DNA of 64,000 nt from Stakelama portus (lineage in GTDB: Bacteria > Pseudomonadota > Alphaproteobacteria > Sphingomonadales > Sphingomonadaceae), in the NCBI RefSeq assembly GCF_003171655.1, contig NZ_QFZL01000005.1:124001-188000 (forward strand), in the 5' to 3' direction. The translations under genes and the position numbers were made by a program. The notes beneath the pieces are model-generated. The model had not been told where the DNA came from. It ran no database searches and saw only the letters and a program-made list of their open reading frames with translations. Below, piece after piece: positions 34,624-43,764 of the stretch; within the stretch, counting starts at the first letter, position 1, and the number at the start of each line of letters is the position of its first letter.

Positions 34624-37600
34624 TCAGATCTCCCTAGAGGGATATTCGCGGCGTTCGGCGCGAGTCAGGTTGAGCCGGAGCATCGCTCGCCAATTCTCAC
34701 GCCATCCGACATCTTGGCCGTTCGCGCGCAGCACCAGCCGGGCAATGGCAGGAAGGACGAAGAGTGTCAGCGCGGTTGCGGTGATCAATCCGCCGATCAC
34801 GACAGTGGCGAGCGGACGCTGGACTTCCGCGCCCGTGCCGGTCGCAAGGGCCATCGGCACGAAGCCGAGCGAGGCCACCAAGGCTGTCATCAGCACCGGT
34901 CGCAACCTCGCCAATGCGCCATCGGTGATCGCCTCATCGAGAGGCAGTCCCTTGTCGAGCCGCTGGCGTATCGCGGTCATCATCACGAGCCCGTTCAATA
35001 CCGCGACACCCGATAGGGCGATGAAACCCACGGCGGCGGACACCGAGAACGGCATCCCCCGTAAGGCAAGCGCGAAAACCCCGCCTGCCAGTGCCATCGG
35101 GATCGCGCTGAACACCGCCAGCGCTGGCACCCATCCGCCGAGCGCCATGAACAGGAGCAGCAACACCAGCGCGAAGCAGACCGGAACGACGAGGGCGAGC
35201 CTTGCCTGCGCGGCCTGGAGGTTCTGGTATTGCCCGCCCCATTCGATGTAGGAGGCAGCCGGCAGTTCGACGCTTTCGGAGACGCCTGCCCGGGCCTCCT
35301 CGACAAACGACCCGAGATCGCGTTCGCGCACGTTCGCCGACACGATCACCAATCGGCGACCCTGCTCCCGGCGAACCTCGGCGAGACCATCTACCACTTG
35401 GAAATCCGCCAGCGTGCGAAGCGGGACCGTGACCCCGCTTTCGAGGACTATGGGCAGAGCGCCGAGCTGATCGAAATCGTCCCGGGTCGCATCGGCAAGC
35501 CGCACGACGACATCGAACCGGCGGTCACCCTCGAACACCAGCCCGGCGGGGCGGCCGCCCAGCGCGATGGCCACGGACTGCGCGACCTCCTCCACGGTCA
35601 GACCATAGCGGGCAATCGTCGGTCGATCGAAGGCGATGTCGAGCGTGGGGAAGCCGGTGACCTGCTGGACCTTGACGTCGGCAGCACCCTCGACGCCGCG
35701 AAGCACCCCGGCCACTTCTCCGGCTGACCGGGTCAGCGCCGTGAGGTCGTCTCCGTAGAGCTTGACCGCTACGTCGCCGCGAACACCCGCGATCAGCTCG
35801 TTGAAGCGCAGTTCGATGGGTTGGCTGAACTCGTAGAGGTTGCCGACCAGACCGCTGAGCGATTCCTCCATCTCGGCGACGAGTTCGTCCTTCGACAGGT
35901 CGGGATCGGGCCACTCTTCGCGCGGCTTCAGGATGACGTAGGCATCGGACGCGTTCGGCGGCATCGGATCGCTCGCGACCTCGGCCGTGCCGGTGCGCGA
36001 GAAAACCAGTTCTACTTGTGGGAAGGTCTCGAGCCTGTCCTCCACCTGTCTCTGCATGGCGAGCGAGCGTTCGAGCGAGGTCGACGGTATCCGCAGCGAC
36101 TGAACCGCGATGTCGCGTTCATCCAGCTGCGGTGTGAACTCGCTGCCGAGGAAGGTGAACACGAAAGCCGCTACGGCGAAGAGCCCGGCGCCCGCCCCGA
36201 TCACCGGCCAGGGACGTGCGATGGCGCGGCGCACCGCCGGGCCATAGCGTTCCTTCGCCATCCGAACGGGCTTGACCTCCTTCTCGGTCAGCTTGCGATT
36301 GAGAAGCACCGCGATCATCGCCGGCACGAAGGTCAGGGACAGCACGAAGGCGGAGGCGAGTGCCAGCATGACCGTGATGGCCATGGGCGAGAACGTCTTG
36401 CCCTCGACCCCCGTGAAGGTGAGCAGCGGCGCATAGACCAAGAGGATGATCGCCTGGCCGTAGACGGTCGGCTTGATCATCTCCTGGGCAGCCAGCCGTG
36501 TCTCCGTCAGCCGTTCGCCGAGGCTGAGCAATCGACCTTCGCGGTGCTGCCTCGCAGCGAGCCGCGCGACGCTGTTCTCGACGATGATAACTGCGCCATC
36601 GACGATTAGGCCGAAGTCCAGTGCCCCGAGGCTCATCAGGTTGCCCGAGACACCAAGCCTGTTCATTCCCACCGCGGCCATCAGCATGGATATCGGAATG
36701 ACCAATGCGGCGATGATCGCTGCCCGGATATTGCCGAGCATCAGGAACAGGACTGCGATCACCAGAAGCGCGCCCTCGACGAGGTTCTTCTCGACCGTGG
36801 CGATGGTCGCATCGACCAGCGACGAGCGGTTGTAGACGATCTCGGCGACCACTCCGGCAGGGAGCGAGGCGCGGACTTCTTCCAGTCGCTCGGCCGAGGC
36901 GGCAGCCACGGTGCGGCTGTTCTCGCCGCTGCGCATCAGGACCGTGCCAACGACCGCTTCCTCGCCGTTGAGCGAGGCAGCGCCGGTTCTGAGGTCGCCG
37001 CCGATGCGAACCGAGGCGACATCTCCGATCCGGATAGGAACGCCCTCGCGGGTCGCGACCACTGCCTGTTCGATGTCCTGTGTGCCCCCAAGCCGCGCAT
37101 CGACGCGGACGAGCAGAGCCTCTCCTGCACGATCGACGAAGTTTGCGCCTTCGGCGAGGTTCGCCGCTTCCAGAGCATCGATCAGGGAGTCGAACGACAG
37201 ACCGTAGCCGGTCAGACGAGCAGGATCGGGCTGGACCAGGAACTGCTTCTCGTAGCCACCGATCGAGTCCACGCCCGCCACCCCGTCGATGGAGCGCATG
37301 AGCGGAGCCACCACCCAGTCCTGCACCGTGCGAAGATAGGCTGCCTTGGCGACTTCGGTGTCGAGGCGCTCGCCGCGTTCGGTGATGAAGCTCCCGTCCG
37401 CCTGCCAGCCGGTTCGACCACCCTTGGGCGCATCGCGACCTCCCGGATACTCGTATTCGATCGTATACATGAGCACTTCGCCCAGGCCCGTCGAGATCGG
37501 CCCCATCGTAGGCTCGGCGCCTTCCGGCAGGGAGGCGCCGATCGGGGCGAGCCGTTCGTTCACCTGGCTGCGTGCGAAGTAGATATCGGTGCCTTCTTCG

Positions 37601-37959
37601 AAGATCGCCGTGACCTGGCTGAAGCCGTTGCGCGAGATCGAGCGGGTCATCTCGAGCCCCTCGATCCCGGCAAGCCCGGTCTCGATGGGAAATGTCACCT
37701 GCGTCTCTACCTGCGAGGGGGAGAGCGCGGGAACGCTGGTGTTGATCTGCACCTGTGTGTTGGTGATGTCCGGCACCGCATCGATCGGCAGGCGCAAAAG
37801 GTTCATGGCGCCGTAGATCGCGGCCAAGACGGTTAGGACGATGACCGCCCAGCGGAACCGCACGGCGATGTCGAGGATGGCCCCGATCAAACCGTGGCGA
37901 TGGCTGGCCGAACCGGCGTGACTTCCCACGTCGGGTGTGAGCCCTGTCTCAGTGACCAT
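34624..37959 (-). CDS. czcA: CzcA-type heavy-metal efflux RND transporter
   Basis: An 1111-residue inner-membrane proton antiporter forming a trans-envelope pump with CzcB and CzcC. N-terminal helix 1 contains RWAVIVLTVLAAIYGAMNLL. The TM4 signature ALDFGLIVDGAVIIVENSVA carries the two Asp and one Glu that mark the divalent-cation HME1 group (Co/Zn/Cd) and separate it from Cu/Ag CusA. Two large periplasmic loops are present, and a second TM bundle starts at about residue 575. It overlaps czcB by 11 bases. The length is slightly above the family norm of about 1050. Confidence 0.95.
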   Translation of the reverse strand: MVTETGLTPDVGSHAGSASHRHGLIGAILDIAVRFRWAVIVLTVLAAIYGAMNLLRLPIDAVPDITNTQVQINTSVPALSPSQVETQVTFPIETGLAGIEGLEMTRSISRNGFSQVTAIFEEGTDIYFARSQVNERLAPIGASLPEGAEPTMGPISTGLGEVLMYTIEYEYPGGRDAPKGGRTGWQADGSFITERGERLDTEVAKAAYLRTVQDWVVAPLMRSIDGVAGVDSIGGYEKQFLVQPDPARLTGYGLSFDSLIDALEAANLAEGANFVDRAGEALLVRVDARLGGTQDIEQAVVATREGVPIRIGDVASVRIGGDLRTGAASLNGEEAVVGTVLMRSGENSRTVAAASAERLEEVRASLPAGVVAEIVYNRSSLVDATIATVEKNLVEGALLVIAVLFLMLGNIRAAIIAALVIPISMLMAAVGMNRLGVSGNLMSLGALDFGLIVDGAVIIVENSVARLAARQHREGRLLSLGERLTETRLAAQEMIKPTVYGQAIILLVYAPLLTFTGVEGKTFSPMAITVMLALASAFVLSLTFVPAMIAVLLNRKLTEKEVKPVRMAKERYGPAVRRAIARPWPVIGAGAGLFAVAAFVFTFLGSEFTPQLDERDIAVQSLRIPSTSLERSLAMQRQVEDRLETFPQVELVFSRTGTAEVASDPMPPNASDAYVILKPREEWPDPDLSKDELVAEMEESLSGLVGNLYEFSQPIELRFNELIAGVRGDVAVKLYGDDLTALTRSAGEVAGVLRGVEGAADVKVQQVTGFPTLDIAFDRPTIARYGLTVEEVAQSVAIALGGRPAGLVFEGDRRFDVVVRLADATRDDFDQLGALPIVLESGVTVPLRTLADFQVVDGLAEVRREQGRRLVIVSANVRERDLGSFVEEARAGVSESVELPAASYIEWGGQYQNLQAAQARLALVVPVCFALVLLLLFMALGGWVPALAVFSAIPMALAGGVFALALRGMPFSVSAAVGFIALSGVAVLNGLVMMTAIRQRLDKGLPLDEAITDGALARLRPVLMTALVASLGFVPMALATGTGAEVQRPLATVVIGGLITATALTLFVLPAIARLVLRANGQDVGWRENWRAMLRLNLTRAERREYPSREI

Positions 37960-39109
37960 GTTCGGCGCCCTCCTTCCCGAGTTCGGCCTTGAGCAGGAAG
38001 GCGTTGGCGACAGCGATCCGCCATCCCTCCTGGAGGCCGGAGAGAATCGTCACCATGCCTGCAGACCGAGTTCCGACTTGGACCTCGCGGGCCTGGAACC
38101 CGGTCTGCGTCCGGACAAAGACGACATCGCGCCCCTCGACCACCTGGATGGCGTCTTCCGGCACCGCGATGCGGTCGCGGTCGATCTCACCCGAAGGTCT
38201 GATCCGCGCCTGGAGAAACGCGCCCGGCTGAAGGCCAGGAACACCGCGCGACAACGACAGGACCGCAGTGGCACTGCGGCTTTCCGGATCGAGAGAAGGC
38301 GTGACCGAACGAACCCGGGCGCCGATTTCGCGGCCATCGCCGACGACCAGCACCGCCTCGTCACCAGGTTGGATGCGTGAGGCTTCAGCCGAAGGCAGTG
38401 CCACCTCGATCTGGAGTCCATTGGGATCGACCACGCGGTAGAGTTCTTCGCCGGCATCCACGAAGGCCCCCAGCACAATCGGTGCCGCGGTGATCCTGCC
38501 AGCGAGGGGTGAGGTGACTGCCAGCGAACGCCCGTCGCCGCTGACACCGGCTGCTGCTACTGCCGCCTGCGCCCGTTGCAATTCCGAACGCGCTACGCTG
38601 AGATTGGCCTGCGCGGCTTCCAGATCCTGACGGGCCGTGACATTCTCCTCGAACAAACGCCGTTCGCGTTCGTAGGCGGAGGACAGCTCGGTCACCCGGG
38701 CCCGTGCCGCGCTGAGTTGCGAGGCAAGCGCGGCGGCATCCGCGCTCTCGATGCGCGCTACGATCTCGCCGCGCGAGACATAGTCGCCGAGCGTCTTGCC
38801 CACGGAGCGGACGACTCCCGAAGCGCGGGCGTCGATCCGCGCCGAAGCGGTGGGGCGTGCCGCGACCGTTGCCGGGAAGACGAGTTCGACAGCGGCTCCA
38901 GAACGCACTGCCGCCACCTGTATCCCGGCCTCGCTGATCTGCTCGTTGCTCAGCGTGACTACCCCCTCGGGTGTCTCCGCCTCCGTTTCTTTCTGCGCAT
39001 GGTCGTCGACTTCGGCGGTCGGCCAGAAGATCAGCGTCAGCGCGCCGATCGCGATTACGATTCCGACGAGGATCGCAAGCTTTTTGCGTGTCATGGATGT
39101 ATCTTTCAT
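37949..39109 (-). CDS. czcB: Efflux RND periplasmic adaptor subunit (CzcB-like)
   Basis: A 386-residue membrane fusion protein linking CzcA to CzcC. The N-terminal anchor KKLAILVGIVIAIGALTLIF is followed by a barrel-sandwich half (RIDARASGVVRSVGKTLGDY), a coiled-coil hairpin (about residues 130-190), the second lipoyl half (TSPLAGRITAAPIVLGAFVD) and a beta-barrel/MP-proximal domain. The ATG at 39109 overlaps the czcC stop as ATGA; an internal ATG five codons on is possible. The C-terminus has the HGH-ending EHGH, which may touch metal. Confidence 0.93.
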   Translation of the reverse strand: MKDTSMTRKKLAILVGIVIAIGALTLIFWPTAEVDDHAQKETEAETPEGVVTLSNEQISEAGIQVAAVRSGAAVELVFPATVAARPTASARIDARASGVVRSVGKTLGDYVSRGEIVARIESADAAALASQLSAARARVTELSSAYERERRLFEENVTARQDLEAAQANLSVARSELQRAQAAVAAAGVSGDGRSLAVTSPLAGRITAAPIVLGAFVDAGEELYRVVDPNGLQIEVALPSAEASRIQPGDEAVLVVGDGREIGARVRSVTPSLDPESRSATAVLSLSRGVPGLQPGAFLQARIRPSGEIDRDRIAVPEDAIQVVEGRDVVFVRTQTGFQAREVQVGTRSAGMVTILSGLQEGWRIAVANAFLLKAELGKEGAEHGH

Positions 39110-40359
39110 TGTGCGGCCAGCCCGATCAGTTCGGCTGCGGCCAGGCCCCTCTGCTCGCGGGCTGCGATAAGCGCCTCGCGGATCGTGTCGCGCGCCTCGG
39201 CGGCAGCGAGAACTTCGATCAGGGGGAAACGTCCGTTGCGATATCCGATGCTCACGAGGCGTAGCGCCTCCTCCGCCTGCGGGAGCGATGTTTGCGACAG
39301 GGTCTCGACGCGCGCTTCGGCACCAAGATACTTCGCTCGGGCGCTGGCAACCGCCTGCTCGTAGTCCGCGAGGGCTACGGCTTCGCGAGCGTTCGCTGCC
39401 CGCAACCGAGCCTCGGCAGCCGCAACGTTACCCTGGTTGCGATCCCGAAAGGGAAGCGGGATCGAAACACCGACGAGGAAGGCGTTATCGCCGCTTTCCC
39501 CGAAGCGCCGCACGCCCGCGGAGACTGTCGGATCGGGAATACGCAGACTTCGCTGCCGCTCGATTTCCGCCGCAGCAGCCGTGCTCTCGGCACGCGCAAC
39601 CCTGTAGGTCAGGCTATCGGCCGCCCCGGCCATGAGGGAAGCGGGCGGGAGGATATCCGGAAAATCCGCCGGAACGAAGGGCGCTTCACTGCCCGCCCAT
39701 AGAGCGGCAAGCGCAATCCGGGCCGACAGGCTCTCCGCCTCGGCCTCGACCAGATGCGCGCGCGCTTCGGCGAGGGCTGCATCCGCTCTCAGCGCGCGCA
39801 GAGGCGGCTCGCGGCCGACCTCCACAAGGACACCGGCGATGCGCGCCAGTTCGTCATTGCGCGCGACCACATCCTGCGCAAGTTCGACCCGGGCAGCAGC
39901 GGCAGCAGCCCTGAGGTATCGTTCGCGCACTAATTGTCCGAGTTCCACCGTGGTCAGATCGGCCCTGAGGGCTGCGAGTTCCGCCTGGGCTTCAGCCGCA
40001 CCGACACGGGCGGAACGTTTGCCGCCGAGTTCGAGACGCTGGCCTACAGAGAGGGTATACTCGGTCGCCTGAAGGCCGGAAAAAGCCCCGCTGCCAGCGA
40101 GGTTCTCGACCTCGAAGGACACTTCGGGATTAGGCCGGAGACGGGCCTGATCGACAAGCGCCGCTGCCGCCTCGGATTCCGCGCGGGGTCCCACGAGGCG
40201 AGGGTTGGTGGCGGGGGTATCGGTCTCAATGGCAACCCCGCTGAGCTCGAGGGCGTCGTCGAGCGTGACGACACGCTGGGCCTGCGCGCTGGCAGATCCC
40301 GTGGACAGGGCGAGTATCAGTCCCCAGACGGGGACTGCTCGCCACGATATGGCGGACAT
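39106..40359 (-). CDS. czcC: Outer membrane efflux channel, TolC family (CzcC-like)
   Basis: A 417-residue TolC-type outer-membrane factor. The signal peptide ends near STGSASAQAQ. Two repeats of long helices with QARLRPNPEVSFEVENLAGS and RIPDPTVSAGVRRFGESGDN show the usual internal duplication. VGVSIPLPFRDRNQGNVAAA is a typical OEP strand. It forms the outer part of the Czc pump. It overlaps czcB by 4 bases and follows the czcI-like gene by 65 bases. Confidence 0.92.
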   Translation of the reverse strand: MSAISWRAVPVWGLILALSTGSASAQAQRVVTLDDALELSGVAIETDTPATNPRLVGPRAESEAAAALVDQARLRPNPEVSFEVENLAGSGAFSGLQATEYTLSVGQRLELGGKRSARVGAAEAQAELAALRADLTTVELGQLVRERYLRAAAAAARVELAQDVVARNDELARIAGVLVEVGREPPLRALRADAALAEARAHLVEAEAESLSARIALAALWAGSEAPFVPADFPDILPPASLMAGAADSLTYRVARAESTAAAAEIERQRSLRIPDPTVSAGVRRFGESGDNAFLVGVSIPLPFRDRNQGNVAAAEARLRAANAREAVALADYEQAVASARAKYLGAEARVETLSQTSLPQAEEALRLVSIGYRNGRFPLIEVLAAAEARDTIREALIAAREQRGLAAAELIGLAAQ

Positions 40360-40424
40360 GAATGACTATTCCTCTGCTGACGTTCAGTTCGGCGTCGGAT
40401 CACTGGTCCGACGCGCGGCGAACG

Positions 40425-40763
40425 TCAGGCTCGAGGAGGGGGTGTGGCCAGTTCTGCCAGGCCAGAAGCGGACCAGGGTTGGTCGGCCGCCCGGAGCACC
40501 GCTACAACCTTGCCGAGCACAGCAGGTTTTGACGATTGGCCCACGGCCTGCGACGCGTGATGGCAATGGCCATGCGCACAGGTACCGTGCTTCTCCGGAC
40601 CCGTGTCGTCATTGCCCGGCTCGTCATGCTGCTCAAGCTGAGATGCGACCGGAGTCTCTCCCGCGCATTCGGCCGCTTCCGCCACCGGAGTCCACAGGAC
40701 ACCGAATGCGGTGCACAGCGTGATCAGCTGCAGCAAGAAGGAGCGGGCGAAGAGCCGAGTCAT
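40425..40763 (-). CDS. Small His/Cys-rich periplasmic protein, CzcI-like
   Basis: A 112-residue exported protein at the head of the czc operon. A signal peptide (about residues 1-30, ending in PVAEAAEC) is followed by a metal-binding-looking stretch HGTCAHGHCHHASQ and a Pro-rich C-terminus. Its size, position and Cys/His cluster match CzcI-type periplasmic regulators or metal buffers found before czcC. The assignment is by analogy; direct sequence identity with known CzcI cannot be judged here. Confidence 0.7.
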   Translation of the reverse strand: MTRLFARSFLLQLITLCTAFGVLWTPVAEAAECAGETPVASQLEQHDEPGNDDTGPEKHGTCAHGHCHHASQAVGQSSKPAVLGKVVAVLRAADQPWSASGLAELATPPPRA

Positions 40764-40866
40764 CGCGTGTCCGATACCAGCGCGAACTCCACTACGGAAG
40801 AACTATTTTGAACGAGGAAATGTGATGTCATCACAAAGCGATAGTCCTCTCTAGCGCGTTTCTTTT

Positions 40867-41241
40867 TCACCCATCATTTCGATTTGTTGGTAGACCTAGC
40901 ACACGTCTGATCTCCGGCTCTATTTCCATCCGGGTGAAAGCACTGACATTGGAACGGCCGGTGTTTCCGACCGGCAGCTTTCCTGTAGCGTTACCCAGGG
41001 GAGCGAGCGCAAGCCTGAACATCTGACCGCAGACCTCCCGCCAGTCTCCTACTCTCCAGGCAAGCCGCAGCATGCGCAAATGCGCGACGCAGTGCGGTCC
41101 GAAACGGTCTTGAGCGACCACGTGGGCGCGCTCGAGATGGTGCCAGGCTTCCTCGAAATTCTGCTCCTTCGCGGCCTTCGCTGCGCGTCGGTATTCTTCT
41201 GCGAGGAATGCATTCCTGCTGCTGATAGTATTGCTATTCAT
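40867..41241 (-). CDS. DUF3703 family protein
   Basis: A 124-residue helical cytoplasmic protein, MNSNTISSRNAFLAEEYRRA, with AWHHLERAHVVAQDRFGPHC and HLRMLRLAWRVGDWREVCGQ. The His/Cys pattern and its place behind a CDF transporter match the DUF3703 family, often found in metal-resistance loci. It overlaps the CDF gene by 8 bases (start at 41241, CDF stop at 41234). The role is unknown; a metal chaperone or sensor is possible. Confidence 0.8.
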   Translation of the reverse strand: MNSNTISSRNAFLAEEYRRAAKAAKEQNFEEAWHHLERAHVVAQDRFGPHCVAHLRMLRLAWRVGDWREVCGQMFRLALAPLGNATGKLPVGNTGRSNVSAFTRMEIEPEIRRVLGLPTNRNDG

Positions 41242-41854
41242 GGGCCAGCTCCCGCCGCGCCTGCCCGAATACCTCGATGCTTCCCCAGAACGCCAGTCCG
41301 GCCATGATCGAGGCGACCAGCAGGTCGGGCCATGCCTGACCCGTTCCGAAAACGCCGAGAGCGGCCCCGAGAACCGCGATGTTCCCGATGGCGTCGTTGC
41401 GCGAGCAAATCCAGACCGACCGCATGTTCGCATCGCCCTCGCGGAAGCGGAAAAGCATAAGTGCGACGATTACGTTGGTCGCCAACGCCAGCGTGCCGAC
41501 TATTCCCATCGTCGAAGGCTCCGGATCGGCACCTGCTATGAGGCCATAGATGGCGTAGCCGATCACCCAGATACCGAAGGCGAGCATGGTTGCTGCCTTT
41601 ATCAGAGCAGCTTTCGCCCGCCATGCGAGCGCCATCCCGGCAACGCCCAGGCTGATCGCATAGTTCGCTGCATCGCCGAAGAAATCGAGCGCGTCGGCCT
41701 GAAGGGAGCGGGAATCGGCAGCGATACCCGTTACCATTTCGACTATGAACATGGCTGCGTTCGCGATGAGCGCGATCCAAAGGGCGCGGCGCCAGCGCGG
41801 CTCATTGTGCGCAGCGGTATCGGGTTCCGGTGTCTGGCAGCAGGACTTGGCCAT
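41234..41854 (-). CDS. Cation diffusion facilitator (Co/Zn/Cd exporter)
   Basis: A 206-residue CDF transporter with six predicted membrane helices and no C-terminal cytoplasmic domain, so it is shorter than CzcD. The TM2 metal site is seen in ADALDFFGDAANYAIS and the TM5 site in SRNDAIGNIAVLGAA, where Asn replaces the usual His. The start MAKSCCQTPEPD carries a Cys pair that may bind metal. The ATG at 41854 has AAGGAGAG upstream. It is divergent from the MerR-type gene, with that regulator's operator in between. Confidence 0.9.
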   Translation of the reverse strand: MAKSCCQTPEPDTAAHNEPRWRRALWIALIANAAMFIVEMVTGIAADSRSLQADALDFFGDAANYAISLGVAGMALAWRAKAALIKAATMLAFGIWVIGYAIYGLIAGADPEPSTMGIVGTLALATNVIVALMLFRFREGDANMRSVWICSRNDAIGNIAVLGAALGVFGTGQAWPDLLVASIMAGLAFWGSIEVFGQARRELAHE

Positions 41855-41894
41855 GCGGCTCTCCTTGCAACATTCGAGTCGCAAGCACATATGC

Positions 41895-41915
41895 ACCTTG
41901 TAGCAACTACAAGGT
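41895..41915. promoter_or_regulatory. MerR-family operator between the CDF gene and its regulator
   Basis: ACCTTGTAG-CAA-CTACAAGGT is a perfect 9-bp dyad of the CadR/PbrR/ZntR operator type. On the minus strand it sits inside an unusually long spacer between TTGACC and a CATATG/ATATGT -10 region, the twist-activated promoter layout of MerR regulators driving the CDF gene. The regulator's ATG lies 6 bases beyond it. Confidence 0.85.
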
Positions 41916-41921
41916 CAAGCG

Positions 41922-42317
41922 ATGCGTATCGGAGAACTCGCCAAAGCCACCGGCACCAAGGCGGAAACCATCCGCTATTATGAGCGTGAAGGTGTTCTGC
42001 CCGTCGCCGACAGGACTGATAGTAACTACCGTGATTATTCCGACAGCCATTTGGCTACCCTGACTTTCGTGCGTAGGGCTAGAGGCTTGGGATTCAACAT
42101 GGTGCAAGTGAAAGAATTGCTCATGCTTTCCGATCACGACGACAAGCCCTGCGAAGATGTTGATCAAATCGTGCGGGATCATCTCGAGGATGTCGAACGC
42201 AAGATCTTAGATTTGCAGTCACTCCATGGCGAGCTTGGGCAGCTTCTTCATTCCTGCCGTTCGGACAGGGTAGGCGAGTGTCGCATTCTCGAAAGCCTCG
42301 CGCGCCCCATGCGTTGA
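41922..42317 (+). CDS. cadR: MerR-family Cd(II)/Pb(II)-responsive regulator
   Basis: A 131-residue MerR-family activator. The N-terminal winged helix MRIGELAKATGTKAETIRYY is followed by EREGVLPVADRTDSNYRDYS and the dimerisation helix. The metal-binding Cys set of the CadR/PbrR group is present: Cys in HDDKPCEDVD, Cys in LLHSCRSDR and a C-terminal Cys in GECRILESL. It should bind the dyad at 41895-41915 and switch on the CDF/DUF3703 genes. It lacks the long His-rich tail of some CadR proteins. Cd, Pb or Zn as inducer cannot be separated by reading. Confidence 0.88.
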   Translation: MRIGELAKATGTKAETIRYYEREGVLPVADRTDSNYRDYSDSHLATLTFVRRARGLGFNMVQVKELLMLSDHDDKPCEDVDQIVRDHLEDVERKILDLQSLHGELGQLLHSCRSDRVGECRILESLARPMR

Positions 42318-42543
42318 CAATGACTGGCGGAGGGTCGGCTTTGGACGTCATTGGATGCAGTCTCAGAAGACCGAAATGAGGTGCAAGGCGTACATTGATC
42401 CCGCCCTGACTTCAGTAGCCGCAGAACCAATGTTGAGTCCCAAAAAAGCTACGTGATCATCCAAATAGGATGTTCATTAGCTGTCCTAAATTGAACACAT
42501 CAAAAATGAAGGCCCGCCATTCGCCCACACTAAGCGGCGGTGT
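42318..42543. other. Intergenic stretch with dyad and possible copB terminator
   Basis: No gene is seen between cadR and the copB stop. At 42471-42497 TGTTCA and TGAACA form a spaced dyad. At 42514-42540 a CCGCC/GGCGG hairpin lies just after copB and is followed on the minus strand by CCTTCATTTTTG, a plausible weak terminator for copAB. Confidence 0.4.
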
Positions 42544-43764
42544 TCAAAACCAGAATCGGACGCCCACAACGTAGTTGGTCACGCTCGGATCCTCGCCCGC
42601 AATGCGGGCATAGTCGGCGCTTTGGCCCACCTTCCATTCCTGTTCAACGCCGACATAGGGCGCGAATTCACGCGCGAATTCGTAGCGCAGCCGCAGTCCG
42701 AGTTCGACCGATTCGAGACCTGCTCCGACACCCAGTTCGGGAATGTCCTGCGCTGACAGGTTCACTTCGGCGCGCGGTTGCAGGATCAGGCGCTGGGTAA
42801 TGCGCTGGTCTAGTTCGGCTTCCACACGTGCCGTCAGATCGCCTTTGGTGGACAGGAACGCGGCCGCGTCGATCTCGAACATATAAGGTGCAAGTCCCTG
42901 CACGCCGATGACGGCATGGGTGCGTTCGGGACCGGTCAGGTCCTGTCGAACACCAGCCTGCAGGTCCCACCAAGGACCGATCGCGTGGCTCCAAAGGCCT
43001 TGGATTTCGGCGGACTCGGGCTTCTCTCCGAAGGTACCTTCGCCCTCGCTCTTGAACCAGAATTTGTCGAGGTCGCCGCCGTAATAGCCTTGCACGTCCC
43101 ACAAGTAACCATCGCCACCTTCCCGTGCGCGATACTCAGCCCGATCGCCCTGGAACCAGAACACGTTCATCCCGCCGTTCTCGGCGCGCAGAGCATCGCG
43201 CGAGGCGCGCATCGCTTCGGCGCCCCAGATCGCGTCGGCGGCGCGGGGCGGTCCCGATCCCGCCGCTGCCGGAGGCGGTCCTTGTGGGATGGGTGTCATG
43301 TCCATCGTGCCATGGTCCATGGCTCCGTGGTCCATGTCTCCATGGTCCATCGTCTGATGGTCCATCGGCGCTTGGCCGGACGATTGCATCCCTTCATGGC
43401 CCATCGCCGCGTGGTCCATGCTTTCCATATTGGAATGTTCCATCGCCGGCATCTCGCTATGATCCATCGCCGAATGGTCCATGGCGGAATGGTCCATTCC
43501 TTCCATTTGAGCGTGGTCCATCTGCGAATGATCCATGCCAGAATGGCCCTCGTGCCGATCGGCGGAGACTGGTTCCCCCGGTGGCGTGGCAGGCTCACAA
43601 GCCCCCTCGGGCACCGGATGGCCCATGGCGCGATGGCGTGCGGCTTCCTGTTCGCATTCGGTCTGGGCTGGCGATTGCGCGCTAGGCAGCGCGTGACCTG
43701 AATGGTCCTGTGCGATAGCGGGAGTTGCGGCGCTCGCGAGGAGCATGGCGACGACCAGGCGCAT
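42544..43764 (-). CDS. copB: Copper resistance outer-membrane protein CopB
   Basis: A 406-residue outer-membrane protein of the CopB/PcoB family. A signal peptide (ASAATPAIAQ) is followed by a Met/His-rich domain (about residues 60-155) built from repeats of MDHSxM and MDHGxM, then a beta-barrel from about 180 to the C-terminal Phe (YVVGVRFWF). The Met-rich part should bind Cu(I) in the periplasm. It overlaps copA by one base (TGATG) and is translated after it. Family members of this size often have far fewer Met repeats. Confidence 0.94.
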   Translation of the reverse strand: MRLVVAMLLASAATPAIAQDHSGHALPSAQSPAQTECEQEAARHRAMGHPVPEGACEPATPPGEPVSADRHEGHSGMDHSQMDHAQMEGMDHSAMDHSAMDHSEMPAMEHSNMESMDHAAMGHEGMQSSGQAPMDHQTMDHGDMDHGAMDHGTMDMTPIPQGPPPAAAGSGPPRAADAIWGAEAMRASRDALRAENGGMNVFWFQGDRAEYRAREGGDGYLWDVQGYYGGDLDKFWFKSEGEGTFGEKPESAEIQGLWSHAIGPWWDLQAGVRQDLTGPERTHAVIGVQGLAPYMFEIDAAAFLSTKGDLTARVEAELDQRITQRLILQPRAEVNLSAQDIPELGVGAGLESVELGLRLRYEFAREFAPYVGVEQEWKVGQSADYARIAGEDPSVTNYVVGVRFWF

